The notes under the pieces were generated by a model, which had not been told where the DNA came from, did no database searches, and was given only the letters and a program-made list of their open reading frames with translations. A DNA stretch of 34,957 nt from Hyphomonas polymorpha PS728. GTDB lineage: Bacteria; Pseudomonadota; Alphaproteobacteria; Caulobacterales; Hyphomonadaceae. Positions 1-7,403 of the stretch are shown here, piece after piece (position 1 is the first letter of the stretch; each line of letters begins with the position of its first letter). The DNA lies in assembly GCF_000685315.1 (NCBI RefSeq), contig NZ_ARYM01000034.1:1-34957 (forward strand), read 5' to 3'. Made by a program: the position numbers and the translations under genes.

Positions 1-2
1 AT

Positions 3-296
3 GGTGAACTCCGTACCCTGCTGATCTCGGTCAGCAAATGGGGCCACGTTTATATCGTCCAGGCCGGCGATCATGGGCGTGCCTACAGGAAACCCGCCGC
101 CGTAAAGCCGAGCTGGGACGATCCCGTCTGGGAAAGCCACATCGCGCCGAACTTGGCTGACGTTTTCCAAAAGGAAGTCAGCACGCTCGGCCTCCCCCGC
201 GTGTGGGGCTTCGAGGGATCAGAAATCGCACTGCGATTTCCCCTGGAAGGCCCCGCAGGGGCGGAGGGGGGAGCCCCATACCCCGACACCTCCTAG
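3..296 (+). CDS. 3' end of an unidentified protein (partial)
   Basis: An open frame enters from the left edge and runs about 97 codons to a TAG at 294-296. The first 70 residues look like real protein, with aromatic and charged residues (SVSKWGHVYIVQAGD, SWDDPVWESHIAPNL). I do not recognise a family. The last 25 or so residues are translated from a palindromic repeat (222-240) and a G-rich stretch, so the native C-terminus may have been replaced or extended by an intergenic repeat. No start is in the window. Confidence that it is coding is moderate. Confidence 0.5.
   Translation, partial: GELRTLLISVSKWGHVYIVQAGDHGRAYRKPAAVKPSWDDPVWESHIAPNLADVFQKEVSTLGLPRVWGFEGSEIALRFPLEGPAGAEGGAPYPDTS
222..240. 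repeat. Palindromic element (perfect 9-bp inverted repeat)
   Basis: GAAATCGCA-C-TGCGATTTC is a perfect inverted repeat around one central base. It shares the AATCGC/GCGATT core with the second palindrome at 313-342, so the two look like copies of one short repeat family. It lies inside the last codons of the left-edge frame. Confidence 0.6.
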
Positions 297-312
297 CCAC
301 ATCCCCCCGTCA

Positions 313-342
313 TCCCGGAAATCGCGAAGCGATTATCCGGGA
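313..342. repeat. REP-like palindrome in the abgT upstream region
   Basis: The arms TCCCGGA and TCCGGGA enclose AATCGC-GAA-GCGATT, giving a near-perfect stem with one unpaired A. It is preceded by CCCGTCA. This two-part palindrome is typical of short interspersed repeats found between alphaproteobacterial genes; that comparison is from general knowledge, not a search. The rest of 297-576 is GC-rich non-coding DNA containing further short CCGG-type palindromes and no convincing gene. Confidence 0.6.
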
Positions 343-576
343 CCCTCTCTCCGCACTTTCCCCAAAACCCCGCAGCAAAATCCCGGCACACTCGGCCCTC
401 GCCCCTTGGCCGGGAGACCAGCTTCACCCCAAAACCGGCCGCGCCCCTCGCGCGTTCCGGCCAAACCTGCTGGCCCTCCCGAAATCTGGCCCGCTTCGCT
501 GTAATTATGGCACAAAAACCCTTGCCTTCGGGCCGCTGATCCGCACAGTTCGCCCTGGGAAACTGGGAGAGTTCGA

Positions 577-2196
577 ATGAGCGAGAACAATACGGCGGCT
601 GCGCAGAAAGGTTTTCTCGGATTTGTCGAGAGAACGGGCAACAAACTGCCTGACCCGGTTTTCCTCTTTTTCTACCTGATTGGCGGCCTTGTTCTCCTTT
701 CGATAGTGTGCGCCGCCCTTGGCGTGTCTGCGCCCCACCCGACCCAGATCAACCCCGATGGCTCCGAAGTCGTCGTGCGTGCCGACAGCCTCCTGTCGGC
801 CGCGAACATCCAGCGGCTCTGGGTGGATATGCCCAAAACCTTCACCCACTTTCACCCCCTGGGCTATGTGCTGATCGTGATGCTTGGCGCCGGCGTGGCC
901 GAGCGCTCCGGCCTCTTCGCCAGCGGCATGCGGGCCGCCGTCCGCGGCGCGCCGACCTTCCTGCTGACGCCGGTGGTCGCCCTCATCGCCATGCTGTCGA
1001 ACCATGCGTCGGATGCGGGCTATGTCGTGCTCATCCCGCTCGCCGGCATTCTCTATGCGGCCGCCGGGCGTCATCCGATTGCCGGTATTGCGGCCGCTTT
1101 TGCGGGCGTCTCGGGCGGTTTTTCCGCCAATATCACTCCCGGCCAGCTCGACGCGCTTCTCTTCGGTATCACCCAGCAAGCTGTGGATAACTCCGGCCTC
1201 GTCGACAGCCTTCACGTCAACATTGCCGGCAACTGGTTCTTCATCTCCGTGCTGATGGTGATCTATCTGCCGCTGATCTGGTTCGTCACCGACAAGATCG
1301 TCGAGCCGCGCCTCGGCAAATGGGTGCCCACTGCCCAGCAGGCGCAGGATTTCGGGGATGAGGACAAGCCGCTGGAGCCCGGCCAGAAGAAAGGCATTCT
1401 CTATGCGGGCCTTGCCAGCCTTGGGGTCATTCTTCTTTGGGTCTTCATGACCTTCGGCCCCGGAACGCCGCTCATCAATGAAGAGGCCTGCCCCCCCGGC
1501 ACCATCGAAGCGGGCGACTGCTCCGTCCACGCCACGCTCGCGCCGCTTTATCAGTCGCTGGTCGCGGCCTTCTTCCTACTCTTCCTGTTCGCCGGCTGGG
1601 CCTATGGCGCCGCAGCCGGAACGGTGAAGAACCACCGCGATCTCGTCGCCATGATGGCTGAAGCGATGAAGGACATGGGCTACTATCTGGTCCTCGCCTT
1701 TGCTGCGGCCCATTTCGTCGCCATGTTCGGCTGGTCAAACCTCGGTTTCATCACCGCGGTTCACGGCGCCAACGCCATCGAATCGAGCGGGCTGCCGCTA
1801 CCGGTCGTGCTCGGACTGATGGTGATTTTCACAGGTTTCCTGAATCTCTTCGTTGGCTCGGCTTCGGCCAAATGGGCGCTGATGGCGCCGGTTCTGGTGC
1901 CGATGCTGATGCTGCTGGGCGTTTCCCCGGAAGGCGCCACGGCTGCTTACCGTGTCGGTGACGGCGCCACCAACATCATCACACCGCTGATGGTCTATTT
2001 CCCGCTGATCCTGATCTTCGCCCAGCGCTGGCAGAAGGACTTCGGCCTCGGCAGTCTGACCGCGCTGATGCTGCCTTACTCGGTCTGGCTGCTTCTTACG
2101 GGCGTGATTCTCACGGTCAGCTGGTTCTATCTGGGCATAGATCTTGGCCCTGGCGCGCCGATCAGCTTCGTCATGCCGCCAGCCCCGGCACCGTGA
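577..2196 (+). CDS. AbgT-family transporter
   Basis: A polytopic inner-membrane carrier of 539 residues, the usual size for the AbgT family, which includes the p-aminobenzoyl-glutamate importer AbgT and the sulfonamide exporter MtrF. The N-terminus (FVERTGNKLPDPVFLFFYL) and the C-terminal signature GDGATNIITPLMVYFPL, about 60 residues from the end, are diagnostic. Multiple hydrophobic segments span the length. A non-membrane segment near residues 300-320 holds two cysteines (EACPPG, GDCSV) that could form a disulfide if periplasmic. The start is supported by GGGAG seven bases upstream of the ATG. The gene stands alone and converges on mlaC across a hairpin terminator. Substrate and direction of transport cannot be read from the sequence. 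Confidence 0.93.
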   Translation: MSENNTAAAQKGFLGFVERTGNKLPDPVFLFFYLIGGLVLLSIVCAALGVSAPHPTQINPDGSEVVVRADSLLSAANIQRLWVDMPKTFTHFHPLGYVLIVMLGAGVAERSGLFASGMRAAVRGAPTFLLTPVVALIAMLSNHASDAGYVVLIPLAGILYAAAGRHPIAGIAAAFAGVSGGFSANITPGQLDALLFGITQQAVDNSGLVDSLHVNIAGNWFFISVLMVIYLPLIWFVTDKIVEPRLGKWVPTAQQAQDFGDEDKPLEPGQKKGILYAGLASLGVILLWVFMTFGPGTPLINEEACPPGTIEAGDCSVHATLAPLYQSLVAAFFLLFLFAGWAYGAAAGTVKNHRDLVAMMAEAMKDMGYYLVLAFAAAHFVAMFGWSNLGFITAVHGANAIESSGLPLPVVLGLMVIFTGFLNLFVGSASAKWALMAPVLVPMLMLLGVSPEGATAAYRVGDGATNIITPLMVYFPLILIFAQRWQKDFGLGSLTALMLPYSVWLLLTGVILTVSWFYLGIDLGPGAPISFVMPPAPAP

Positions 2197-2221
2197 TCAA
2201 GGCGGGCCGAGCCTAAACAAG

Positions 2222-2248
2222 AACGCCCTGACCATCGGTCAGGGCGTT
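2222..2248. terminator. Bidirectional hairpin terminator between abgT-family gene and mlaC
   Basis: AACGCCCTGACC at 2222-2233 pairs perfectly with GGTCAGGGCGTT at 2237-2248 across a 3-base ATC loop, and is followed by TT on the plus strand. It sits between two convergent genes and can serve both. Confidence 0.9.
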
Positions 2249-2274
2249 TTGACATTTGGGAAGGGCTGAAGCGA

Positions 2275-2901
2275 TCAGCTGCGCTTGCGCGTCTTGATGT
2301 CGGCGGTCATCGAATTGATCTTGTTGATCAGCACATCCGCCGAACCATTGTTCTGGTCGAGCAGGGCGATGAACTGAGCGCGCTGTTCGATGGCGAGCCA
2401 AATCAGGTTGCCGTCAAGGTTGAGGGCAACGTCGACAACCTGATAGTTGCCTTCCTTACCCTGAACACGCCAGCGTACATCCATGTCCCGGCCATCCTGA
2501 CGTTTGATCACCGTGTTGACGATCGAATCGGTCGGGGAACGGTCGACCGAGTTGCGCACGGTCACGGCCTCGCCGCGATACGCGTCGAGCTCGTTCTCAT
2601 AGACGGCCATGGCGTAGTTCCGGAACGCCGTGCGATAGCGGGTGAGGTCAGCCTCGCTGAAGCGGCGGCTGTATTTGCCGATCACGAAGTTCGAGATCGC
2701 GTCGAAATCGGCGAACTGATCCATATACTCGCTAAACTTCTCCGTCCGTTCCTTGGCGGAAAGAGCGGGGTTGTTGAGCGTGGACAGAACTTCGTTGGCA
2801 TTCTTCTTGACGTAGGCCTCCGTCTTGGCATCTGCGAAGGCGGGGAGCGCGCTTACCGACAAGGTTGCGGCCATGAGAGCCGGAAAGATGAAACGCTTCA
2901 C
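2275..2901 (-). CDS. mlaC: MlaC/Ttg2D-family phospholipid-binding periplasmic protein
   Basis: The product (208 residues) has a secretion signal (KRFIFPALMAATLSVSALPAFADA), then a MlaC-type domain that begins with EAYVKKNANEVLSTL and contains FADFDAISNFVIGKYSRR near residues 67-84. Proteins of this family shuttle phospholipid across the periplasm between the MlaA outer-membrane complex and the MlaFEDB inner-membrane transporter. I chose the GTG at 2901 because AGAGGAG lies eight bases upstream and the signal peptide begins there; an upstream ATG at 2997 would add about 32 residues that overlap mlaA. The gene starts four bases after the mlaA stop, so the two form an operon. No mlaFED genes are in the window. 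Confidence 0.88.
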   Translation of the reverse strand: MKRFIFPALMAATLSVSALPAFADAKTEAYVKKNANEVLSTLNNPALSAKERTEKFSEYMDQFADFDAISNFVIGKYSRRFSEADLTRYRTAFRNYAMAVYENELDAYRGEAVTVRNSVDRSPTDSIVNTVIKRQDGRDMDVRWRVQGKEGNYQVVDVALNLDGNLIWLAIEQRAQFIALLDQNNGSADVLINKINSMTADIKTRKRS

Positions 2902-2905
2902 TGTG

Positions 2906-3718
2906 TTACTCCTCTTCAGGGGCAGCCCCGACATTCTCATCTTCGAACAGCTCATCGTCATAATCGTCAAAAGCGTCGAAATCAGGGAGGTCGTCATAGG
3001 CGGTGTCTTCGTTCACCCTCCCATTAAGGATCTCTGCCTGACGCGAAGATGAATAAATCCGTCTAAGGGCAATATAGGGTTCGGGTTGGGCATTCAGCGT
3101 GTTGATCTGGTCTTCCAGATTCACGCGGGCATTCAGTGCGCCGACAACGCCGAGGCCGGCGCGGATGGCGAGGTCTGTGTCATTGTCATTGTCCAGTTGT
3201 ACCCAGGTCAGCGGATCGATGGCGCGATCCACGCCAAAGCCGGTCAGGTCGCGCGGCGTCGTTGGGCCGAGCACCGGCAACACCAGGTATGGGCCGCTTT
3301 CCACGCCCCAAACGGCCAGCGTCTGGCCGAAATCCTCATTGTGGCGGTCCAGCCCCATATGGGTGGCGGCGTCCCAGAGGCCCAGGAGGCCGATGGTAGT
3401 GTTGATTCCAAAGCGGGCAAAGGTGGTTCCGGCGCGATCCGGCTCGCCCTGAAGCACATCATTGGCGAAGATGACCGGGCCGCGCAGGTTGCGCAGGAAA
3501 TCTGTAACGCGGTCGCGGGCGAATTCTGGTGTCACCGTCTTGTAAGCGGTTGCGGCCGGTTCCAGCGCGTATTTGTCGAGCCCGTTGTTGAAGGCGAACA
3601 TCTTGCGATTGAAGCCCTCATACGGGTCAGCGATGTCACTGGGCCCAGCAGCGGGTGTCGAAGCGCAGGCAGTAATCGCGACCGCAAGCAGGGCGGCACC
3701 TGGGAAGGCGGGTTTCAT
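2906..3718 (-). CDS. mlaA: MlaA/VacJ-family outer-membrane lipoprotein
   Basis: A 270-residue lipoprotein with a lipobox ending at Cys18 (AVAITAC). The MlaA hallmark DPYEGFNRKMFAFNNGLDK follows at about residues 31-49, then FANDVLQGEPDRAGTTFARFG, HNEDFGQTLAVWGV and GPYLVLPVLGP, which are the conserved blocks of the family. MlaA removes mislocalised phospholipid from the outer leaflet of the outer membrane and hands it to MlaC, encoded immediately downstream. The C-terminus is an acidic, Asp/Glu-rich tail of about 35 residues that looks disordered. The AGGA upstream of the ATG is slightly far (about 11 bases). Confidence 0.92.
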   Translation of the reverse strand: MKPAFPGAALLAVAITACASTPAAGPSDIADPYEGFNRKMFAFNNGLDKYALEPAATAYKTVTPEFARDRVTDFLRNLRGPVIFANDVLQGEPDRAGTTFARFGINTTIGLLGLWDAATHMGLDRHNEDFGQTLAVWGVESGPYLVLPVLGPTTPRDLTGFGVDRAIDPLTWVQLDNDNDTDLAIRAGLGVVGALNARVNLEDQINTLNAQPEPYIALRRIYSSSRQAEILNGRVNEDTAYDDLPDFDAFDDYDDELFEDENVGAAPEEE

Positions 3719-3808
3719 GCAGTCAAAAATCCTGAAGAGACGACGTACGGCGGAGGATGGCAGGCAAATGTGGCTTCTGGGAGGAGTAAGTCATCGACTG
3801 TTGACCTG

Positions 3809-3837
3809 CCTATGCTGCGAAGTTCGAAATAAGTCAA
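3809..3837 (-). promoter_or_regulatory. Candidate sigma-70-type promoter for mlaA-mlaC
   Basis: On the reverse strand TTGACT (3837-3832) is followed after 17 bases by CATAGG (3814-3809), about 90 bases upstream of the mlaA start. The -35 is a good match and the -10 is weak. The remainder of 3719-3995 shows no gene I can support. Confidence 0.4.
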
Positions 3838-3995
3838 CGGGTGATGACAAGAATGGTGGATGAGGTGGAAGAGAGATGGCATGTGGTTCTCGCGCTTCAA
3901 CCGGACGCCCTGAAAAATGGTCGGGAACGTGTCTTTCATGCCATATTTGTTACGAATGCTAACGAACCGGTTTAGATCAGGTTCCGAACATGGAT

Positions 3996-4031
3996 TGCAA
4001 ATCATATAAAAGTTCGTTTATATGATTTGCA
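3996..4031. promoter_or_regulatory. Perfect 15-bp inverted repeat: probable operator of the methionine operon
   Basis: TGCAAATCATATAAA (3996-4010) and TTTATATGATTTGCA (4017-4031) are perfect reverse complements separated by AGTTCG. The repeat ends on the A of the ATG at 4031. Inside it, TTGCAA (3995-4000) and TATATG (4019-4024) could act as -35 and -10 hexamers with 18-base spacing. That would place the transcript start at or next to the ATG, giving a leaderless message. A dimeric ArsR-type repressor bound here would cover the whole promoter. The repeat is seen directly; its role is inferred from position and from the regulator encoded beside it. Confidence 0.75.
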
Positions 4032-5008
4032 TGAGCGATGCATTCGATGGACTTCTTGAGCGGCTTCGGGCCGCAGGCGAGCCTACGCGGCTGCGCCTGC
4101 TTGCCTTGCTGCGATATCAGGATCTGTCGGTAGGGGAACTGGTGCAGGTGCTCGAACAGAGCCAGCCCCGCCTGTCCCACCATCTCAAGGCTTTGTCTGA
4201 AGCTGGCCTTGCGGAGCGTTTACCCGAAGGAGCGTTCGTCTTCTACCGCGCCGCCCGCAGTGGCCCCGGCAAGGAATTGCTCGACGCCCTGTTTAATGCG
4301 CTCGGCGCCGACGTGCCGGAGATTGAGGCCGACCTTGAGCGCCTGCGTACAGTGATGGCGGGGCGCGCAGCCTCGGCCGAGGCCTATTTCTCCAGCATCG
4401 CAGAGACCTGGGATACCGTGCGCGGCCTGCATTATCCCAATGAAGCCATCGAAACGGCGCTCCTGGATCTGGCCGGCGCCGGGCCTTTCCACCGAATGAT
4501 CGATTTTGGAACCGGCACGGGCCGTATGCTGGCGCTGTTTGCGCCGCTGACGGCGGAGGCCGAAGGCATCGATTTCAGCCACCGTATGCTGACGGTTGCG
4601 CGGGCCAATCTGGAAAGCGCCAATGCGCGCAATGCCCGTGTCCGCTTCGGCAATGTCACGGCTGTACCGTTTGCTGACGCCAGCGCTGATCTGGTGATCA
4701 TCCATCAGGTGTTGCACTTCCTCGACACACCGGCCGATGCAATAGCCGAGGCGGGCAGGGTGCTTGTGCCCGGCGGCCGGTTGCTGGTCATCGATTTTGC
4801 CCCCCATGATCTTGAATTTCTGCGTACCGAACATGGGCATCACCGCCTGGGCGTACGTCATGATGCGCTGGCCAGCTGGGCCAGCGAAGCCGGCCTCAGC
4901 CTTGAGGCTCCGCAAAGCTTTGCGCCGCCGGAAAACGGCGCGCCGGGCCTTACCGTCAATATCTGGCGGGCCCTCAAGCCTGCCTCAGCCCGGGAGAAAG
5001 CCGCGTGA
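4031..5008 (+). CDS. ArsR-family regulator fused to a SAM-dependent methyltransferase domain (SahR-like)
   Basis: A 325-residue two-domain protein. Residues 1-80 form an ArsR-type winged helix (EPTRLRLLALL, then QSQPRLSHHLKALSEAGL as recognition helix, then the wing). The ELCVCDL-type metal-binding cysteines are absent, so it is not a classical metal sensor. Residues 150-260 form a class I methyltransferase fold with motif I DFGTGTGR (158-165), an acidic residue in GIDFS and the later LVPGGRLLVIDF. Proteins of this architecture beside metF/metH are related to SahR, which controls methionine-cycle genes in response to S-adenosylhomocysteine. I infer that the methyltransferase-like domain senses SAM or SAH here. 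The upstream ATG at 4022 is possible, but neither start has a Shine-Dalgarno; 4031 fits a leaderless start. The stop overlaps the metF GTG. Confidence 0.88.
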   Translation: MSDAFDGLLERLRAAGEPTRLRLLALLRYQDLSVGELVQVLEQSQPRLSHHLKALSEAGLAERLPEGAFVFYRAARSGPGKELLDALFNALGADVPEIEADLERLRTVMAGRAASAEAYFSSIAETWDTVRGLHYPNEAIETALLDLAGAGPFHRMIDFGTGTGRMLALFAPLTAEAEGIDFSHRMLTVARANLESANARNARVRFGNVTAVPFADASADLVIIHQVLHFLDTPADAIAEAGRVLVPGGRLLVIDFAPHDLEFLRTEHGHHRLGVRHDALASWASEAGLSLEAPQSFAPPENGAPGLTVNIWRALKPASAREKAA

Positions 5009-5919
5009 CCCCTCCGGCCATCCAATTGCCAACTGCCGAAAACGCCGTGCGCGTATCGTTCGAGTTCTTTCCGCCGAAGACAGAGGCGATGAATGCGCGC
5101 CTCTGGGAAACCATCCAGCGGCTGGAGCCCATGGCGCCGGCATTCGTCTCGGTGACCTATGGCGCCGGCGGTTCTACACGCGAACGCACGCATGACACGG
5201 TGCGCCGCATCGTAGCGGAGACGACGTTGCGTCCGGCCGCTCACCTCACCTGCGTTTCGGCAACGAAAGAGGAAGTGCTCGCCGTGGCCGAGGAATACTG
5301 GCAGGCGGGCGTGAGGCATATTGTGGCGCTGCGCGGCGACCCGCCAGCGGGCATGGGCGCGAAATTTGAAGCGCATCCGGGCGGCTTTGTGGATTCGGTT
5401 GATCTCATCCGTGGACTGAGAAAGCATCGCACCGAGCTGGGCAAGTGTTTCGAGATTTCAGTGTCCTGCTATCCGGAACTTCATCCCGAGAGCCAGGGCT
5501 GGGACGCGGAAATTGCCTTCCTCAAAGCGAAGCAGGATGCGGGCGCGGACCGCGCGATCACCCAGTTCTTTTTCGAGCCGGAAGTCTATCTCGCTTTCCT
5601 TGAAAAAGCGCGGGCAGGCGGGGTCACCATGCCGATCGTGCCCGGCATCATGCTGCAGCCGAATTTCAATGGTCTGAAGCGGATTGCCGGTCTCTGCGGC
5701 GCGTCGATCCCGAGCTGGCTTCACACGTTGTATGATGGGTTGGACGAGGATGAAGAAACCCGCGATCTCGTCACCGCCAATGTGGCGGCCGATCTCTGCC
5801 GCAAGCTGCAGGCGCAGGGCGTTCAGGATTTTCACTTCTACACGCTGAACCGCGCGGGCCTCGCCCTGTCGACCTGCCGTCTGCTTGGCCTTAACCCCCA
5901 ATCTGCAAAGGCAGCCTGA
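5005..5919 (+). CDS. metF: Methylenetetrahydrofolate reductase
   Basis: MetF reduces 5,10-methylene-THF to 5-methyl-THF with a flavin, supplying the methyl donor for the methionine synthase encoded next. The 304-residue protein has the family blocks in order: VSFEFFPPKT (Glu20 corresponds to the catalytic acid), FVSVTYGAGGSTRERT, AHLTCVSAT, LRGDPP, ISVSCYPELHPES, ITQFFFEPEVYLAF and VPGIMLQPNF. The start is a GTG that overlaps the regulator's stop (GTGA), so translation is probably coupled. It ends three bases before the next gene. Confidence 0.96.
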   Translation: MTPPAIQLPTAENAVRVSFEFFPPKTEAMNARLWETIQRLEPMAPAFVSVTYGAGGSTRERTHDTVRRIVAETTLRPAAHLTCVSATKEEVLAVAEEYWQAGVRHIVALRGDPPAGMGAKFEAHPGGFVDSVDLIRGLRKHRTELGKCFEISVSCYPELHPESQGWDAEIAFLKAKQDAGADRAITQFFFEPEVYLAFLEKARAGGVTMPIVPGIMLQPNFNGLKRIAGLCGASIPSWLHTLYDGLDEDEETRDLVTANVAADLCRKLQAQGVQDFHFYTLNRAGLALSTCRLLGLNPQSAKAA

Positions 5920-5922
5920 GCC

Positions 5923-6981
5923 ATGAACAGCCAAGACCGTTTCAAGGCGCTCGAGAAACTCGCCAATGAGCGCATCCTTGTGCTCGATGGCGCGATGGGC
6001 ACGCAGATCCAGAACTTCAAGCTGACGGAAGAAGACTTCCGCGGCAGCCGGTTTGAGGACTGGGCCATTCCGCTCAAGGGCAACAACGACCTCCTGAACC
6101 TCACGCGCCCCGATGTCATCGGCGAAATCCACCGCCGGTATATTGATGCGGGGGCGGACTTTGTGGAGACCAACACCTTCTCGGCAACGACCATCGCGAT
6201 GGCGGACTACAAGATGGAGGCGCTCGCGCCGGAGATCGCCCGCGAAGGCGCGCGGATTGCCCGCGACGTGGCCGACAAGGCCGAGGCGGAACTTGGCCGT
6301 CCCGTGGGCGTGATGGGCGCCATCGGGCCGACGAACAAGACCCTGTCGCTCAGCCCGAATGTCAACGATCCCGGCTATCGGGACGTGACGTTTGATGATG
6401 TCCGCGCAGCTTATTACGAGCAGGCGGAGGCGATGGCGCCGTTCATCGATGTGTTCCTGATCGAGACGGTGTTTGATACGCTCAATGCCAAGGCAGCGAT
6501 CAAGGCGCTGCTGGATCTGCATCAGGACAAGGGCATTGACCTGCCCATCATCATTTCCGGCACGATCACCGATGCGTCCGGGCGAACCCTCAGTGGGCAG
6601 ACGGCTGAAGCTTTCTGGAACTCCGTTCGCCACGCCAGGCCCTGGGCCATTGGCCTTAATTGCGCGCTGGGGGCGGACCTGATGCGCCAGCATATCGCAT
6701 CCATCTCCCGGGTGGCCGATACGCGCGTCATTGCTTATCCCAATGCCGGCCTGCCGAACGCATTTGGGGAATATGACGAGACGCCGGACCAGACGGCAGC
6801 GCACCTGAAGGAATGGGCAAACAGCGGGCTGGTGAACGTGCTGGGCGGATGCTGTGGCACCTCGCCGGGGCATATCGCAGCGATTGCGAAGGCGGTGAAA
6901 TCTGCTTTGCCTCGTCCGGTGCCGGAATTGCCGCGTGCGATGCGCCTGTCCGGGCTGGAGCCTTTTACGGTGGCGTCGTGA
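5923..6981 (+). CDS. metH1: Methionine synthase, homocysteine-binding subunit (split MetH, N-terminal half)
   Basis: This 352-residue protein covers only the homocysteine S-methyltransferase module of MetH. It begins with [15 protein letters not shown] and contains [30 protein letters not shown] and [16 protein letters not shown]. The three zinc ligands are Cys247 (GLNCALG), Cys310 and Cys311 (GGCCG), the same numbers as in full-length E. coli MetH, so the module is intact. The rest of the enzyme is encoded from 7400 onward, after one small intervening gene. Split MetH genes are known in some alphaproteobacteria. The TGA overlaps the GTG of the next gene. Confidence 0.94.
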   Translation: MNSQDRFKALEKLANERILVLDGAMGTQIQNFKLTEEDFRGSRFEDWAIPLKGNNDLLNLTRPDVIGEIHRRYIDAGADFVETNTFSATTIAMADYKMEALAPEIAREGARIARDVADKAEAELGRPVGVMGAIGPTNKTLSLSPNVNDPGYRDVTFDDVRAAYYEQAEAMAPFIDVFLIETVFDTLNAKAAIKALLDLHQDKGIDLPIIISGTITDASGRTLSGQTAEAFWNSVRHARPWAIGLNCALGADLMRQHIASISRVADTRVIAYPNAGLPNAFGEYDETPDQTAAHLKEWANSGLVNVLGGCCGTSPGHIAAIAKAVKSALPRPVPELPRAMRLSGLEPFTVAS

Positions 6982-7403
6982 CGAACAAAGTTCAGGCCGG
7001 AGACCTTTTCATCTTCTACGGCCTCCTGAAACAGGGCGCTGCCGGCGCGCCCAATGAATTGGGCTTGGATGTGGCCGGGGAGTTTCTCGGGCCCTGCCGA
7101 TTCCGCGGATCGATGCTCGATCTGGGCGGTTTTCCGGGCGTGGTGGCGGGCGATACGCTCTGCCACGGCGTGCGTTGGCGCGTGAGGGATGCGGGCATCA
7201 TTCCGGCAATGGATGAATTCGAGGATGTGACGGATGATCCGGCTACATCGCTTTACCTGCGCCGGCAGGTGCCTGTGCTTGACGATACAGGCGCAGAAAC
7301 AGGCGAGCAGGCCTGGATATATATCTACAATCAGAAGACGGACGGTTTTACCACGCTCAGCGATGGCAACTGGCCGCTGGATCGCGGAAGGTCGCGGAAA
7401 TGA
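6978..7403 (+). CDS. Gamma-glutamylcyclotransferase (AIG2/GGCT)-like protein inserted between the two MetH genes
   Basis: A 141-residue protein starting at GTG 6978, which overlaps the metH1 stop (GTGA), and ending in an ATGA overlap with metH2. The GGCT fold signatures are visible: [10 protein letters not shown] at residues 11-20 (the YGSLxxG-type substrate loop), FPGVVAGDT near 52-60, MDEFEDV at 78-84 and YLRRQV at 93-98. Glu80 in DEFE lines up with the catalytic glutamate of human GGCT (DEQE), so activity may be retained. Family members cyclise gamma-glutamyl groups to release 5-oxoproline or cleave related amide bonds. Its substrate here is unknown. The coupling at both ends says it is made together with the two methionine synthase halves. 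Confidence 0.82.
   Translation: MTNKVQAGDLFIFYGLLKQGAAGAPNELGLDVAGEFLGPCRFRGSMLDLGGFPGVVAGDTLCHGVRWRVRDAGIIPAMDEFEDVTDDPATSLYLRRQVPVLDDTGAETGEQAWIYIYNQKTDGFTTLSDGNWPLDRGRSRK

Noticed and set aside
505..1530. Long reverse-strand open frame opposite the AbgT-family gene
   Set aside because: Low-complexity His/Gly/Arg/Asp-rich composition typical of the antisense frame of GC-rich coding DNA, and the plus-strand gene is unambiguous.
3715..4005. Reverse-strand frame of 96 codons between mlaA and the regulator
   Set aside because: It overlaps the mlaA start, has no ribosome site or protein-like pattern, and covers the likely mlaA promoter and the operator.
5458..6873. 471-codon reverse frame opposite metF and metH1
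   Set aside because: Antisense shadow of two well-supported enzymes; composition is Arg/His/Gly-rich with no domain.
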